A program made the translations under genes and the position numbers. A DNA stretch of 64,000 nt, from assembly GCA_025559845.1 (NCBI GenBank), contig CP048469.1:682001-746000 (forward strand), in the 5' to 3' direction. The notes under the pieces are model-generated. The model was given only the letters and a program-made list of their open reading frames with translations, was not told where the DNA came from and did not search any database. This DNA is from Agrobacterium tumefaciens (lineage in GTDB: Bacteria > Pseudomonadota > Alphaproteobacteria > Rhizobiales > Rhizobiaceae). Below are positions 27,736 to 35,323 of the stretch, piece after piece (position 1 is the first letter of the stretch; every line of letters starts with the position of its first letter).

Positions 27736-28071
27736 TCAGGTCTCCGCGTAGTAACGGGTCACGACGTTGGCGTGGCTGTCTTCTTTGTCACCCGGCCTCA
27801 TAAGGTTGTTGCCATCCTTGGAAGTGGTGCCGTTGACGGCTGCATCCAGGAGACCGCGAATGATGCGATCCTGTTGCGCTTCGACTGCCCGGTTGCGCCC
27901 AACTTCGAGTGCCGCTTCCTTTTCGGCCAGACTGCGGCGCAACGCAGCTCTTTCGCTCATCGCATCGGAGCCACTGTTCACAGTATTTCGGACAGGCGCA
28001 GTTGTCGGCTGCGTCGACGGAGAGCTTGCGACCGGTGCCGGATTGGAAGCGCCAGACTGTGTCGATGGCAT
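27736..28071 (-). CDS. Hypothetical protein, about 111 residues
   Basis: An N-terminal Ser/Pro/Thr/Gln-rich half is followed by a helical charged half (ERAALRRSLAEKEAALEVGR). No family is recognised. The open frame extends upstream to 28506, but that part is read against the SDR gene and passes through the hairpin at 28138-28167, so I place the start at ATG 28071, which has only a weak ribosome site. It could be cotranscribed with the SDR gene. Codon use is reasonable for a real gene but evidence is thin. Confidence 0.4.
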   Translation of the reverse strand: MPSTQSGASNPAPVASSPSTQPTTAPVRNTVNSGSDAMSERAALRRSLAEKEAALEVGRNRAVEAQQDRIIRGLLDAAVNGTTSKDGNNLMRPGDKEDSHANVVTRYYAET

Positions 28072-28137
28072 GGGCTGCTGTGCCTGTGCTCCGCCATTCT
28101 TGCCAGCTTCGGACGTATTCGTTTCTAAGCCGGGAGG

Positions 28138-28167
28138 ATTCTGGAGCCGAAGTTTCGGCTCCAGAAT
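28138..28167. terminator. Long perfect hairpin after the SDR gene
   Basis: A 14-base perfect inverted repeat (ATTCTGGAGCCGAA and its complement) with a two-base centre lies 11 bases past the SDR stop. U-rich bases follow only on the plus side, so it may act as a weak terminator or mRNA 3' end. Confidence 0.6.
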
Positions 28168-28177
28168 TGCTGTTTTA

Positions 28178-28966
28178 TCAGTTCGACTTCGATGCTCCGC
28201 CATCGACGCGCAGCATCGTGCCGGTGATGTAGCTGGCAGGCTGGGAGCACAGGAAGGCTCCGGTGGCACCAAATTCATCGACGGAGCCAAGCCGTCCGGC
28301 CGGAATGGTCTTGACTGATGCTTCACGGATTTCTTCGACGCTCTTGCCGAGACGCTTGGCGTTTGCGCCATCGAGTTCATCGATACGGTCGGTGTGGATG
28401 CGGCCCGGAAGCAGCATGTTTGCCGTGATGCCGAAGCCCGCGACCTCACTCGAAAGCGTCTTGTTCCAGCCAACGAGGGCGCCGCGCAGCGTGTTAGACA
28501 AGGCAAGGTTTGGGATCGGCTCGAAAACGCCAGAGGACGCGACGGTCAGGATGCGGCCCCAGCCTTGTTCCTTCATCTGCGGCAAAAGGGTGTTGGTCAG
28601 GGTAATGACGCGCAAGACCATGGACTGAAAGAAGGTATCAAGCTTGTCGGCGGTCATTTCCTGTGCCAGGCCGGGGGTAGGGCCGCCGGTGTTGTTGACG
28701 AGAATGTCGATGCCGCCGAGCTTTTCCTTGACCGCCTGCGTCATGGCATCAACGAAACCTTCGTCAGCAAGGTCGCCCCAGACCCAGTCGGCCTTGCCCT
28801 TGCCGAGGGCATTGATTGCCTTGCAGTTTGCCTCCAGCTTTTCACCGCTTCTGCCAACCAGAATAACGTTTGCGCCTTCCTTGGCGAGCGCAGTTGCTAT
28901 GCCGAGGCCCAGCCCACGCGAAGATGCGAGAACAAGGGCGCGTTTGCCGGAAATGCCGAGATCCAT
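28178..28966 (-). CDS. Short-chain dehydrogenase/reductase with altered active site
   Basis: The 262-residue protein has an SDR Rossmann fold: the glycine-rich loop SSRGLGLG (residues 15-22), VNNTGG (90-95) and the closing GTMLRVDGGAS. Alignment to FabG by eye keeps the catalytic Ser (Ser144) but puts Ser157 and Arg161 where the YxxxK Tyr and Lys should be. The start is ATG 28966 with AAGGAT eight bases upstream; the frame is open to 29026. Divergent from the ETF-ubiquinone oxidoreductase gene. It may be a non-classical reductase or a binding protein. Confidence 0.85.
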   Translation of the reverse strand: MDLGISGKRALVLASSRGLGLGIATALAKEGANVILVGRSGEKLEANCKAINALGKGKADWVWGDLADEGFVDAMTQAVKEKLGGIDILVNNTGGPTPGLAQEMTADKLDTFFQSMVLRVITLTNTLLPQMKEQGWGRILTVASSGVFEPIPNLALSNTLRGALVGWNKTLSSEVAGFGITANMLLPGRIHTDRIDELDGANAKRLGKSVEEIREASVKTIPAGRLGSVDEFGATGAFLCSQPASYITGTMLRVDGGASKSN

Positions 28967-29442
28967 GACGAATATCCTTATGCCGAAATGCAGATGACAG
29001 TGTTTATAGGTGGCGGTGGCTCGCATTTGAAGGCTGGTTCAAGCCCGAATGGTTTTTGAGTGCCGATTATTTTTGATGCTAGCATCACGCTTTGCTGATC
29101 GGCGGTTAATCGGTTCGCTTTCCAAGCGCCCATTCTCATCACCTCTTCATTTGCAGATCGTATGGTCGCTTGACGCACATTCAGCGTGAATTTACTATTA
29201 CGTGAACGTAAAGGTAATATGTGCAAACTTAGTCATCAGGTTGTCTGACAAATATCTGGCATACGACATGTTTTGCCGCTATAGAAGCTCGACAAGTGTG
29301 TCATGCTTTGCGAAGACAAAAGGCATCGATAAAGCTGCCTTGAAAGGTGCAGCTATCTGATTCCGCGATGGACCGCAGGATCAATAGTTGCTGCGATGGG
29401 TGGAAACAACAGCCGGAAGGGACCGGCGAGTGAGAGGGTAGA
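28967..29442. other. Divergent regulatory region, SDR and ETF-QO genes
   Basis: No gene is seen in these 476 bases. They contain the palindromic element at 29198-29211 midway between the two divergent starts, and two AT-rich sections that may be promoters. Confidence 0.5.
29191..29220 (+). promoter_or_regulatory. Palindromic operator inside a putative promoter
   Basis: TTACGT-GA-ACGTAA (29198-29211) lies between a -35-like TTTACT (29191-29196) and a -10-like TAATAT (29215-29220), spacing 18. An operator in a long spacer is typical of MerR-family control; fatty-acid and branched-chain catabolism regulators of that family use similar sites as I recall. The ETF-QO gene starts 232 bases downstream of the palindrome. 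Confidence 0.45.
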
Positions 29443-31107
29443 ATGACCGAACCGATGGAACTCCCTGAACGGGAATCGATGGAATTCGATGTCGTGATTG
29501 TTGGTGCAGGTCCCGCTGGCCTTTCTGCGGCGATCCGTCTGAAGCAGATTGATCCGGATTTGTCTGTGGTTGTTCTGGAAAAGGGCGGCGAGGTCGGCGC
29601 GCACATTCTCTCCGGTGCGGTTGTCGATCCGATCGGTATCGACAGGCTGCTGCCGGGCTGGCGCGAGGAGGAGGGGCATCCCTTCAAGACCGAGGTCAAG
29701 GACGACCAGTTCCTGTTGCTCGGCCCGGCCGGATCGATCCGCCTGCCGAACTTCGCCATGCCGCCATTGATGAACAATCACGGCAACTACATCGTCTCGC
29801 TTGGGCTGGTCTGTCGCTGGCTGGCGGAAAAGGCGGAAGCGCTCGGCGTCGAGATCTATCCGGGCTTTGCCGCCACCGAAGTGCTTTACAATGACGAAGG
29901 TGCCGTCATCGGTGTTGCCACCGGCGATATGGGCATCGAGCGCAACGGCGAACCCGGCCCGAACTTCACCCGCGGCATGGAACTGCACGGCAAATATGTG
30001 CTGATCGGGGAAGGTGTGCGCGGTTCGCTCGCCAAGCAGCTGATCGCCAGGTTCGACCTGTCCCGGGATCGGGAACCACAAAAGTTCGGTATCGGCATCA
30101 AGGAGCTGTGGCAGGTCAAGCCTGAGAACCACAAACAGGGTCTGGTGCAGCACTCGTTCGGCTGGCCGCTTGGCATGAAGACCGGCGGGGGTTCGTTCCT
30201 CTATCACCTGGAAGACAATCTGGTCGCTGTCGGTTTCGTGGTGCACCTCAATTACAAGAACCCCTATCTTTATCCGTTCGAGGAGTTCCAGCGCTTCAAG
30301 ACGCATCCGGCGATCCGCGACACGTTCGAGGGTGGCAAGCGTCTGTCCTATGGCGCCCGCGCCATCACCGAAGGCGGTTATCAGTCGGTTCCGAAGCTGA
30401 CCTTCCCGGGTGGCGCGCTGATTGGCTGTTCGGCCGGTTTCGTCAACGTGCCGCGCATCAAGGGCAGCCACAATGCGGTGCTGTCGGGCATGCTGGCGGC
30501 CGACAAGATTGCCGCGGCAATTGCAGGCGGTCGCGCCAATGACGAAGTTGTCGAGATCGAGAACGAATGGCGTCAGGGCGATATCGGCAAGGACCTGAGG
30601 ATGGTCCGCAACGTCAAGCCGCTGTGGTCGAAGTTCGGCACGGCTGTCGGCGTGGCGCTTGGTGGCCTCGACATGTGGACGAACCAGCTGTTCGGTTTTT
30701 CGGTGTTCGGCACGCTGAAGCACGGCAAGACGGATGCGGAAAGTCTCGAACCGGCCGCGAAGCACAAACCGATTGCCTATCCGAAGCCTGATGGCGTGTT
30801 GACCTTCGACCGTCTGTCGTCAGTGTTCCTGTCCTCGACCAACCATGAAGAAGACCAGCCGGTGCATCTTCAGGTGAAGGACATGGCGCTGCAGAAATCA
30901 TCCGAGCACGATGTTTATGCCGGACCATCGACGCGTTATTGCCCGGCTGGCGTTTACGAATGGGTGGAGAAGGACGGCCAGGAAACCTACGTCATCAATG
31001 CGCAGAACTGCGTTCACTGTAAGACGTGTGACATCAAGGACCCCAACCAGAACATCAACTGGGTTCCGCCACAAGGCGGCGAAGGACCGGTTTACGCCAA
31101 CATGTAA
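29443..31107 (+). CDS. Electron transfer flavoprotein-ubiquinone oxidoreductase
   Basis: ETF-QO passes electrons from ETF (from acyl-CoA and amino acid dehydrogenases) to ubiquinone at the inner membrane. The 554-residue protein has an FAD motif VIVGAGPAGLSAAIRL (residues 19-34), the quinone-binding middle part, and a C-terminal [4Fe-4S] domain with CPAGVYEW and CVHCKTCDIKDP. The end PPQGGEGPVYANM is typical. A GAGAGGG site precedes ATG 29443. The last codons are partly duplicated after the stop (31150-31193). Confidence 0.96.
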   Translation: MTEPMELPERESMEFDVVIVGAGPAGLSAAIRLKQIDPDLSVVVLEKGGEVGAHILSGAVVDPIGIDRLLPGWREEEGHPFKTEVKDDQFLLLGPAGSIRLPNFAMPPLMNNHGNYIVSLGLVCRWLAEKAEALGVEIYPGFAATEVLYNDEGAVIGVATGDMGIERNGEPGPNFTRGMELHGKYVLIGEGVRGSLAKQLIARFDLSRDREPQKFGIGIKELWQVKPENHKQGLVQHSFGWPLGMKTGGGSFLYHLEDNLVAVGFVVHLNYKNPYLYPFEEFQRFKTHPAIRDTFEGGKRLSYGARAITEGGYQSVPKLTFPGGALIGCSAGFVNVPRIKGSHNAVLSGMLAADKIAAAIAGGRANDEVVEIENEWRQGDIGKDLRMVRNVKPLWSKFGTAVGVALGGLDMWTNQLFGFSVFGTLKHGKTDAESLEPAAKHKPIAYPKPDGVLTFDRLSSVFLSSTNHEEDQPVHLQVKDMALQKSSEHDVYAGPSTRYCPAGVYEWVEKDGQETYVINAQNCVHCKTCDIKDPNQNINWVPPQGGEGPVYANM

Positions 31108-31193
31108 TGTTGGCCCGGCCCGCACGGACCGCCGTCATCGGGAATGCCCGGCGAAGGGCCTGTATACGCCAACATGTAATGTTTGGCCCGGCC
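31078..31193 (+). repeat. Partial tandem copy of the ETF-QO 3' end
   Basis: Bases 31078-31120, covering codons for GEGPVYANM, the stop and GTTGGCCCGGCC, recur at 31150-31193 with a few changes. The second copy lies past the stop and encodes nothing on its own, so it is the relic of a short duplication of the gene end. Confidence 0.75.
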
Positions 31194-31218
31194 TGTGCGC
31201 ACCGCGCCTAGACATCAA

Positions 31219-31252
31219 AGAGCCCGTTCACAGGAATGTGGACGGGCTTTTT
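31219..31252 (+). terminator. ETF-QO terminator
   Basis: AGCCCGT.CACA pairs with TGTG.ACGGGCT around GGAA, followed by TTTTT. It lies after the duplicated gene end. Confidence 0.85.
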
Positions 31253-31346
31253 GCGGTGATTGCAGATTGCCCTTCAACGACTTACGTATAGGATACGCGC
31301 CGACGGGAGCCGCAAGGGTGGCGCGCTTGCGATATGGAGTGAAAGC

Positions 31347-32093
31347 ATGGCCAGCTCCGAAAGGCTGAAGATCCGTTTGAACGACAAGGCAGGCCGGATT
31401 GCCGCTGTTGCGGCGGGCATCATGGTCACCCTGACGATGACCAGCCATCACGCCGGTGCAGCAAGCTGCCGGACCGATGCCCTTGCGGGCATTGATTGGC
31501 GCGAATGCAATAAGAGATTGCTGATGCTGGGAGGCAGCAATCTCGACTCGGCAATGCTGTATGGCACTGATTTTACCTACACCGACCTTCGTGGCTCGAC
31601 GCTGAAAGGCGCGAACATGGAAAAGGCGAAGCTTATCCGTACGGCTTTGGGGGAAGCAAACCTGCAAGGCGCCAATCTGACGAAGGTGGAAGCCTATCGT
31701 AGCGATTTTACCTCGGCAGATGCTACCAACGCCAAGTTCGTCAACGCCGAAATGCAGCGGGCACAATTCGAAAAGGCCAAGCTCGATGGAGCCGACTTTA
31801 CCAAAGCGGAACTCGGTCGCGCGGACTTCGAAGGTGCAAGCCTGCAAGGTGTGAAATTCACTCTGACGAACCTGTCGAGGGCGCGTTTCGAGGGCGCGAC
31901 GCTTGGTGGACCGGTCGACTTTTCCAACGCCTTCCTGTTGCTGACAAGGATCGAAGGGGTAGACCTGTCTTCTGCAACCGGATTGGCGCAAAGCCAGATC
32001 GAACTGTCTTGCGGTAATGACAAGACGAAGCTGCCCGCCGGGCTGACCGTACCGTCTTCGTGGCCGTGCGCGGAAGATCCCGAAGACGATTGA
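31347..32093 (+). CDS. Exported pentapeptide-repeat protein
   Basis: The 248-residue protein has a positively charged start, a signal sequence (hydrophobic about residues 16-38, then HHAGAASC), and a run of A(D/N)LxX pentapeptides from about residue 60 to 195 (for example GANLTK, GADFTK, RADFEG) that should fold into a right-handed beta-helix. Start ATG 31347 has GGAGTGAA upstream; the frame is open to 31260. Cys pairs near both ends suggest a periplasmic disulfide. The function is unknown. Confidence 0.82.
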   Translation: MASSERLKIRLNDKAGRIAAVAAGIMVTLTMTSHHAGAASCRTDALAGIDWRECNKRLLMLGGSNLDSAMLYGTDFTYTDLRGSTLKGANMEKAKLIRTALGEANLQGANLTKVEAYRSDFTSADATNAKFVNAEMQRAQFEKAKLDGADFTKAELGRADFEGASLQGVKFTLTNLSRARFEGATLGGPVDFSNAFLLLTRIEGVDLSSATGLAQSQIELSCGNDKTKLPAGLTVPSSWPCAEDPEDD

Positions 32094-32116
32094 TCGCCAA
32101 ACGTCTGGAAAGAGAT

Positions 32117-32148
32117 AAGGCCCGTGTAACCTGCGTTACACGGGCCTT
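32117..32148. terminator. Bidirectional terminator
   Basis: A 14-base perfect stem (AAGGCCCGTGTAAC and complement) with a CTGC loop lies between the convergent pentapeptide-repeat and zinc-alcohol-dehydrogenase-like genes and can serve both. Confidence 0.8.
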
Positions 32149-32154
32149 CTGATG

Positions 32155-33171
32155 TCAGAAGCCGGAGAGCACGACCTTGCCCTTGGCCTTGTTGCTCTCG
32201 ATCATCGCATGTGCCTTGATCAGGTTTCCGGCATTGATCGTGCCCAGAACCTCGGTCAGCGTCGTCTTGATCGTACCGGCGTCTACCAGCTCTGAAACGT
32301 GGTTGAGCAGATTGTGCTGTTCGATCATGTCAACGGTCTGGAAGACGGCGCGGGCGAACATCATTTCCCAATGGATAGAAATGCATTTGCGCTTGAAAGG
32401 CATGACGTCGAAGCCGCCTGCCGGATCATCGATCAGCGCATAACGCCCCTGCGGCGCGATCACGGCGAGGCTGTCTGCAGCATGGACGTCGCTATGGGTT
32501 GTCGAAAAGACAAAAGCCGGAGCGCCGATGCCGAGAGCTTCCACTTGCTGGGCAATCGGTTTGCTGTGATCCACCACATGATGAGCGCCGAGTTCCTTGA
32601 CCCAATCCATTGTCTCCGGGCGGGACGCTGTTGCAATGACGGTCAGATCGGTCAGAGCGCGCAACAACTGGATGGCAATTGAGCCGACGCCGCCAGCGCC
32701 ACCAATAACGAGGATGGCATTGGCCGCACCGGGAACGGCGTCCTTGACCCGCAAGCGGTCGAACAACGTTTCGTAGGCGGTAATGGCGGTCAGGGGCAGG
32801 GCAGCCGCTTCCTCGAAGGAGAGCGTCCGCGGCTTGGCGCCAACGATACGCTCATCGACCAGATGAAACTCGCTGTTGGAGCCGGGGCGGTTGATGGCGC
32901 CGGCATAAAAAACGGCATCGCCCGCTTTGAACAATGTCACCTTTTCTCCGACGGCCTTGACGGTGCCGGCAGCATCGAAGCCAAGCACACGGTATTCGCC
33001 GTTTTCCGGCGTCTGGCCGTGTCGAACCTTCGTGTCGACCGGATTGACGGAAACGGCCTTCACCTCAACCAGAATATCGTGCCCTTTGGCTTCAGGCACA
33101 GGCAAATCGATGTCGACGAGAGCATCCTGAGCGGTAATGGGCTGGGCTTTCTGGTAACCGATGGCACGCAT
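32155..33171 (-). CDS. Zinc-type alcohol dehydrogenase/quinone reductase family protein
   Basis: The 338-residue protein belongs to the MDR family. It has the N-terminal GroES-like domain (VKAVSVNPVDTKVR) and the NADPH-binding motif VIGGAGGVGSIAIQLL (about residues 153-168). It lacks the structural zinc cysteines and most catalytic zinc ligands, so it is of the quinone-oxidoreductase type. The start ATG 33171 has AAAGGAGA upstream; the longer frame to 33306 overlaps the HxlR regulator. It is divergent from that HxlR gene, a usual pairing for quinone or electrophile detoxification. Confidence 0.9.
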   Translation of the reverse strand: MRAIGYQKAQPITAQDALVDIDLPVPEAKGHDILVEVKAVSVNPVDTKVRHGQTPENGEYRVLGFDAAGTVKAVGEKVTLFKAGDAVFYAGAINRPGSNSEFHLVDERIVGAKPRTLSFEEAAALPLTAITAYETLFDRLRVKDAVPGAANAILVIGGAGGVGSIAIQLLRALTDLTVIATASRPETMDWVKELGAHHVVDHSKPIAQQVEALGIGAPAFVFSTTHSDVHAADSLAVIAPQGRYALIDDPAGGFDVMPFKRKCISIHWEMMFARAVFQTVDMIEQHNLLNHVSELVDAGTIKTTLTEVLGTINAGNLIKAHAMIESNKAKGKVVLSGF

Positions 33172-33205
33172 GCAGATTCTCCTTTGCTTGTTTGCGTGCC
33201 CCTTA

Positions 33206-33225
33206 CTTGATACATATGAACCAAG
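33206..33225. promoter_or_regulatory. Imperfect palindrome, candidate HxlR operator
   Basis: CTTG...CATATG...CAAG: 16 of 20 bases match the reverse complement. It lies 35 bases upstream of the reductase start and 50 upstream of the HxlR start, so a regulator bound there could cover both promoters. Confidence 0.5.
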
Positions 33226-33274
33226 CCCGCAAGAATGCACATTTTTTGACGATACATACAAAAAGGATACTGTC

Positions 33275-33664
33275 ATGTCCCGTCCACGCGCCAAGCTCAC
33301 CGGCAACTTCCCCGGATGTCCGGTGGAGTCGACCCTGAGTTTCCTCGATGGAAAATGGAAAGGCGTGATCCTTTATCACCTCACCAATTCCGGCACGTTG
33401 CGCTTCAACGAATTGCGTCGCCATATTCCGAGCGTCACCCAGCGCATGTTGACCAAACAGTTGCGGGAACTGGAAGAAGCAGGACTGATATCGCGCACGG
33501 TTTTCCCCGTTGTGCCGCCGCGCGTTGACTACGCGCTGACCCCGCTCGGGGAGAGCATGCGGCCGGTTATCTCGGCACTCAAAAGCTGGGGCGACACCCA
33601 TGTGGTTTGCAAGAACGGTGAAAAATATACGCGCATGCCTGAGGACACAGAAAAGGCGGCGTAA
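33275..33664 (+). CDS. HxlR-family transcriptional regulator
   Basis: The 129-residue winged-helix regulator shows the family pattern GCPVESTLSFLDGKWKGVIL near residues 14-33, then LRFNELRRHIPSVTQRMLTKQLRELEEAGLI. Cys15 sits just before the first helix, the place where thiol-sensing HxlR proteins (YodB, HypR) carry their redox cysteine. The start is ATG 33275, preceded by AAAAGGAT. It is divergent from a quinone-reductase-like gene, which it probably controls. Confidence 0.9.
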   Translation: MSRPRAKLTGNFPGCPVESTLSFLDGKWKGVILYHLTNSGTLRFNELRRHIPSVTQRMLTKQLRELEEAGLISRTVFPVVPPRVDYALTPLGESMRPVISALKSWGDTHVVCKNGEKYTRMPEDTEKAA

Positions 33665-33810
33665 AAGCCAGCGCGCGCATTTGTGAGCAATGTCCTGAGA
33701 AAAGTAACGGGTGAAGACTGCGTCGTGGGCGTGTTGCAATGCAACACGTATTTGCCCCGATTGATGCATAATGCTGCGGCATCGATTCGCAAGCAGGGAC
33801 ATCACATCAC

Positions 33811-34647
33811 ATGAGCATCGGTTGGCTTGAGGCCGGATTTCTCGGTCTGTTGCAGGGATTGACGGAGTTTCTTCCCATTTCTTCGAGCGCGCATTTGCGC
33901 ATTGCCGGGGAGTTTCTGCCCTCTGGCTCCGATCCTGGCGCAGCCTTTACGGCGATCACCCAGATCGGTACCGAATTGGCGGTTCTGGTCTATTTCTGGT
34001 CTGACATCATGCGGATTGCCACGGCCTGGTTGCGTCAGAACCTGCGGCTGGGAACTTACGACAAGTCCGATGCGCGCCTCGGCTGGTTGATTATCATCGG
34101 CTCCGTGCCGATCGTGCTTCTCGGCCTGCTGTTCAAGGATGCCATCGAGCATTCGCTGCGCAATCTCTACATCACCGCTGTCATGCTGATCGTGTTTGGT
34201 ATCGTTCTTGGCATTGCCGACAAGATCGGCGCAAAACGCTACAAGCTGAACCAGCTCATCTGGCGTGATGGCATTCTCTTCGGTTTCGCACAGGCCATGG
34301 CGCTTATTCCCGGTGTCTCCCGTTCGGGCGGTACGATCAGCGCCGGCCTGCTGCTTGGCTACACGCGTGAGGCTGCGGCACGATATTCGTTCCTGCTTGC
34401 TGTTCCCGCTGTCTTCGGCTCCGGTTTCTACCAGCTTTTCAAGAGTATCGGCGAAGACAATCCGGTGGGTTGGGGGCCGACGGCTCTGGCGACAGTCATC
34501 GCCTTTTTCGTCGGTTATGCCGTTATCGTTTTCTTCCTGCGACTTGTCTCGACGAAGAGCTACATGCCATTCGTCTATTACCGCGTGGTGATTGGTGTCA
34601 TCCTGCTTGGTCTTCTGGCCACAGGTGTTATCAACGCTGGCGGCTGA
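33811..34647 (+). CDS. uppP: Undecaprenyl-diphosphatase UppP
   Basis: UppP (BacA) dephosphorylates undecaprenyl pyrophosphate so that the lipid carrier can be reused for peptidoglycan and O-antigen. The 278-residue membrane protein has the family motifs QGLTEFLPISSSAHL (residues 15-29) and PGVSRSGGTISAGLL (about 168-182), and about eight membrane helices. The start is ATG 33811. It stands alone, 146 bases after the HxlR gene. Confidence 0.95.
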   Translation: MSIGWLEAGFLGLLQGLTEFLPISSSAHLRIAGEFLPSGSDPGAAFTAITQIGTELAVLVYFWSDIMRIATAWLRQNLRLGTYDKSDARLGWLIIIGSVPIVLLGLLFKDAIEHSLRNLYITAVMLIVFGIVLGIADKIGAKRYKLNQLIWRDGILFGFAQAMALIPGVSRSGGTISAGLLLGYTREAAARYSFLLAVPAVFGSGFYQLFKSIGEDNPVGWGPTALATVIAFFVGYAVIVFFLRLVSTKSYMPFVYYRVVIGVILLGLLATGVINAGG

Positions 34648-34661
34648 TAGAGGCTTCAGAT

Positions 34662-34689
34662 CTGCCAGTGCGCTTCTTCGGGCTGGCAG
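34662..34689. terminator. Weak hairpin between uppP and GNAT gene
   Basis: CTGCCAG pairs with CTGGCAG across 14 bases between the convergent genes. There is no U run, so terminator function is uncertain. Confidence 0.35.
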
Positions 34690-34710
34690 GATCGTTTCAA
34701 GGAGACTGGA

Positions 34711-35172
34711 TCAGCCTGTCTTCGGGCTTCCGATCATAAAAATATCGAGATCGGAAACATTCGGCTCGATCAGGCTGAAACCCTGCTTCAGATAGTAGGG
34801 TGCCTTATCCGATGTGGCGCAGAGATAGCACGACGCATGTCCGCGCTTTTCCGCTTCCAGGCGACTTTCCACAAGCAGTCGTGCCGCAATGCCCTGTCGT
34901 CTGAATTGAGGTTCGACCCAGAGCGCGGCAATCCATGGCGCGTATTGCGGGCGATCATCGTGATCGTTCTCGATCACCAGAACGGACCCTGCGTAGTCGC
35001 CGTTGTCGTGGGCGACGAGGGCGAAGGGAATGCCGGCGCTTGCCAGCATCGGTTCCAGATGCGCACGGTAATGTTCAACGGGAAGACCGCTATCTGTCCA
35101 CCAGGCGTTCCAGCCACGATGGGCAACCGTATCCGCAAAATGTGGATGATCTCTCAGGTTCGAAATTCTCAT
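34711..35172 (-). CDS. GNAT-family N-acetyltransferase
   Basis: The 153-residue protein contains a GNAT core with the acetyl-CoA loop in WVEPQFRRQGIAARLL (about residues 86-101) and the downstream YYLKQGFSLIEP element. The substrate is not evident. The start is ATG 35172, with a GGGGGGA stretch just upstream; a TTG at 35184 is possible but unlikely. It is convergent with uppP. Confidence 0.85.
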   Translation of the reverse strand: MRISNLRDHPHFADTVAHRGWNAWWTDSGLPVEHYRAHLEPMLASAGIPFALVAHDNGDYAGSVLVIENDHDDRPQYAPWIAALWVEPQFRRQGIAARLLVESRLEAEKRGHASCYLCATSDKAPYYLKQGFSLIEPNVSDLDIFMIGSPKTG

Positions 35173-35285
35173 GGTTCCCCCCAATACCTGTCAGGCTGCA
35201 TGCAAGCCCATCGCTTGAATCAGTTTTGCAGTACGCCCTCGTAACTTTATGGAAACACGGATTTTTCGAGGGGCATCGTAAAATT

Positions 35286-35311
35286 GCCCGGTCGCGTGAC
35301 TGCGACCGGGC
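35286..35311 (-). terminator. mgtE terminator
   Basis: GCCCGGTCGC pairs perfectly with GCGACCGGGC around a six-base loop, followed on the minus strand by AATTTTA, 13 bases past the mgtE stop. Confidence 0.7.
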
Positions 35312-35323
35312 TGCATTGCTTCT

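Noticed and set aside
29353..30765. 470-codon open frame antisense to the ETF-QO gene
   Set aside because: Shadow of a well-supported gene on the other strand.
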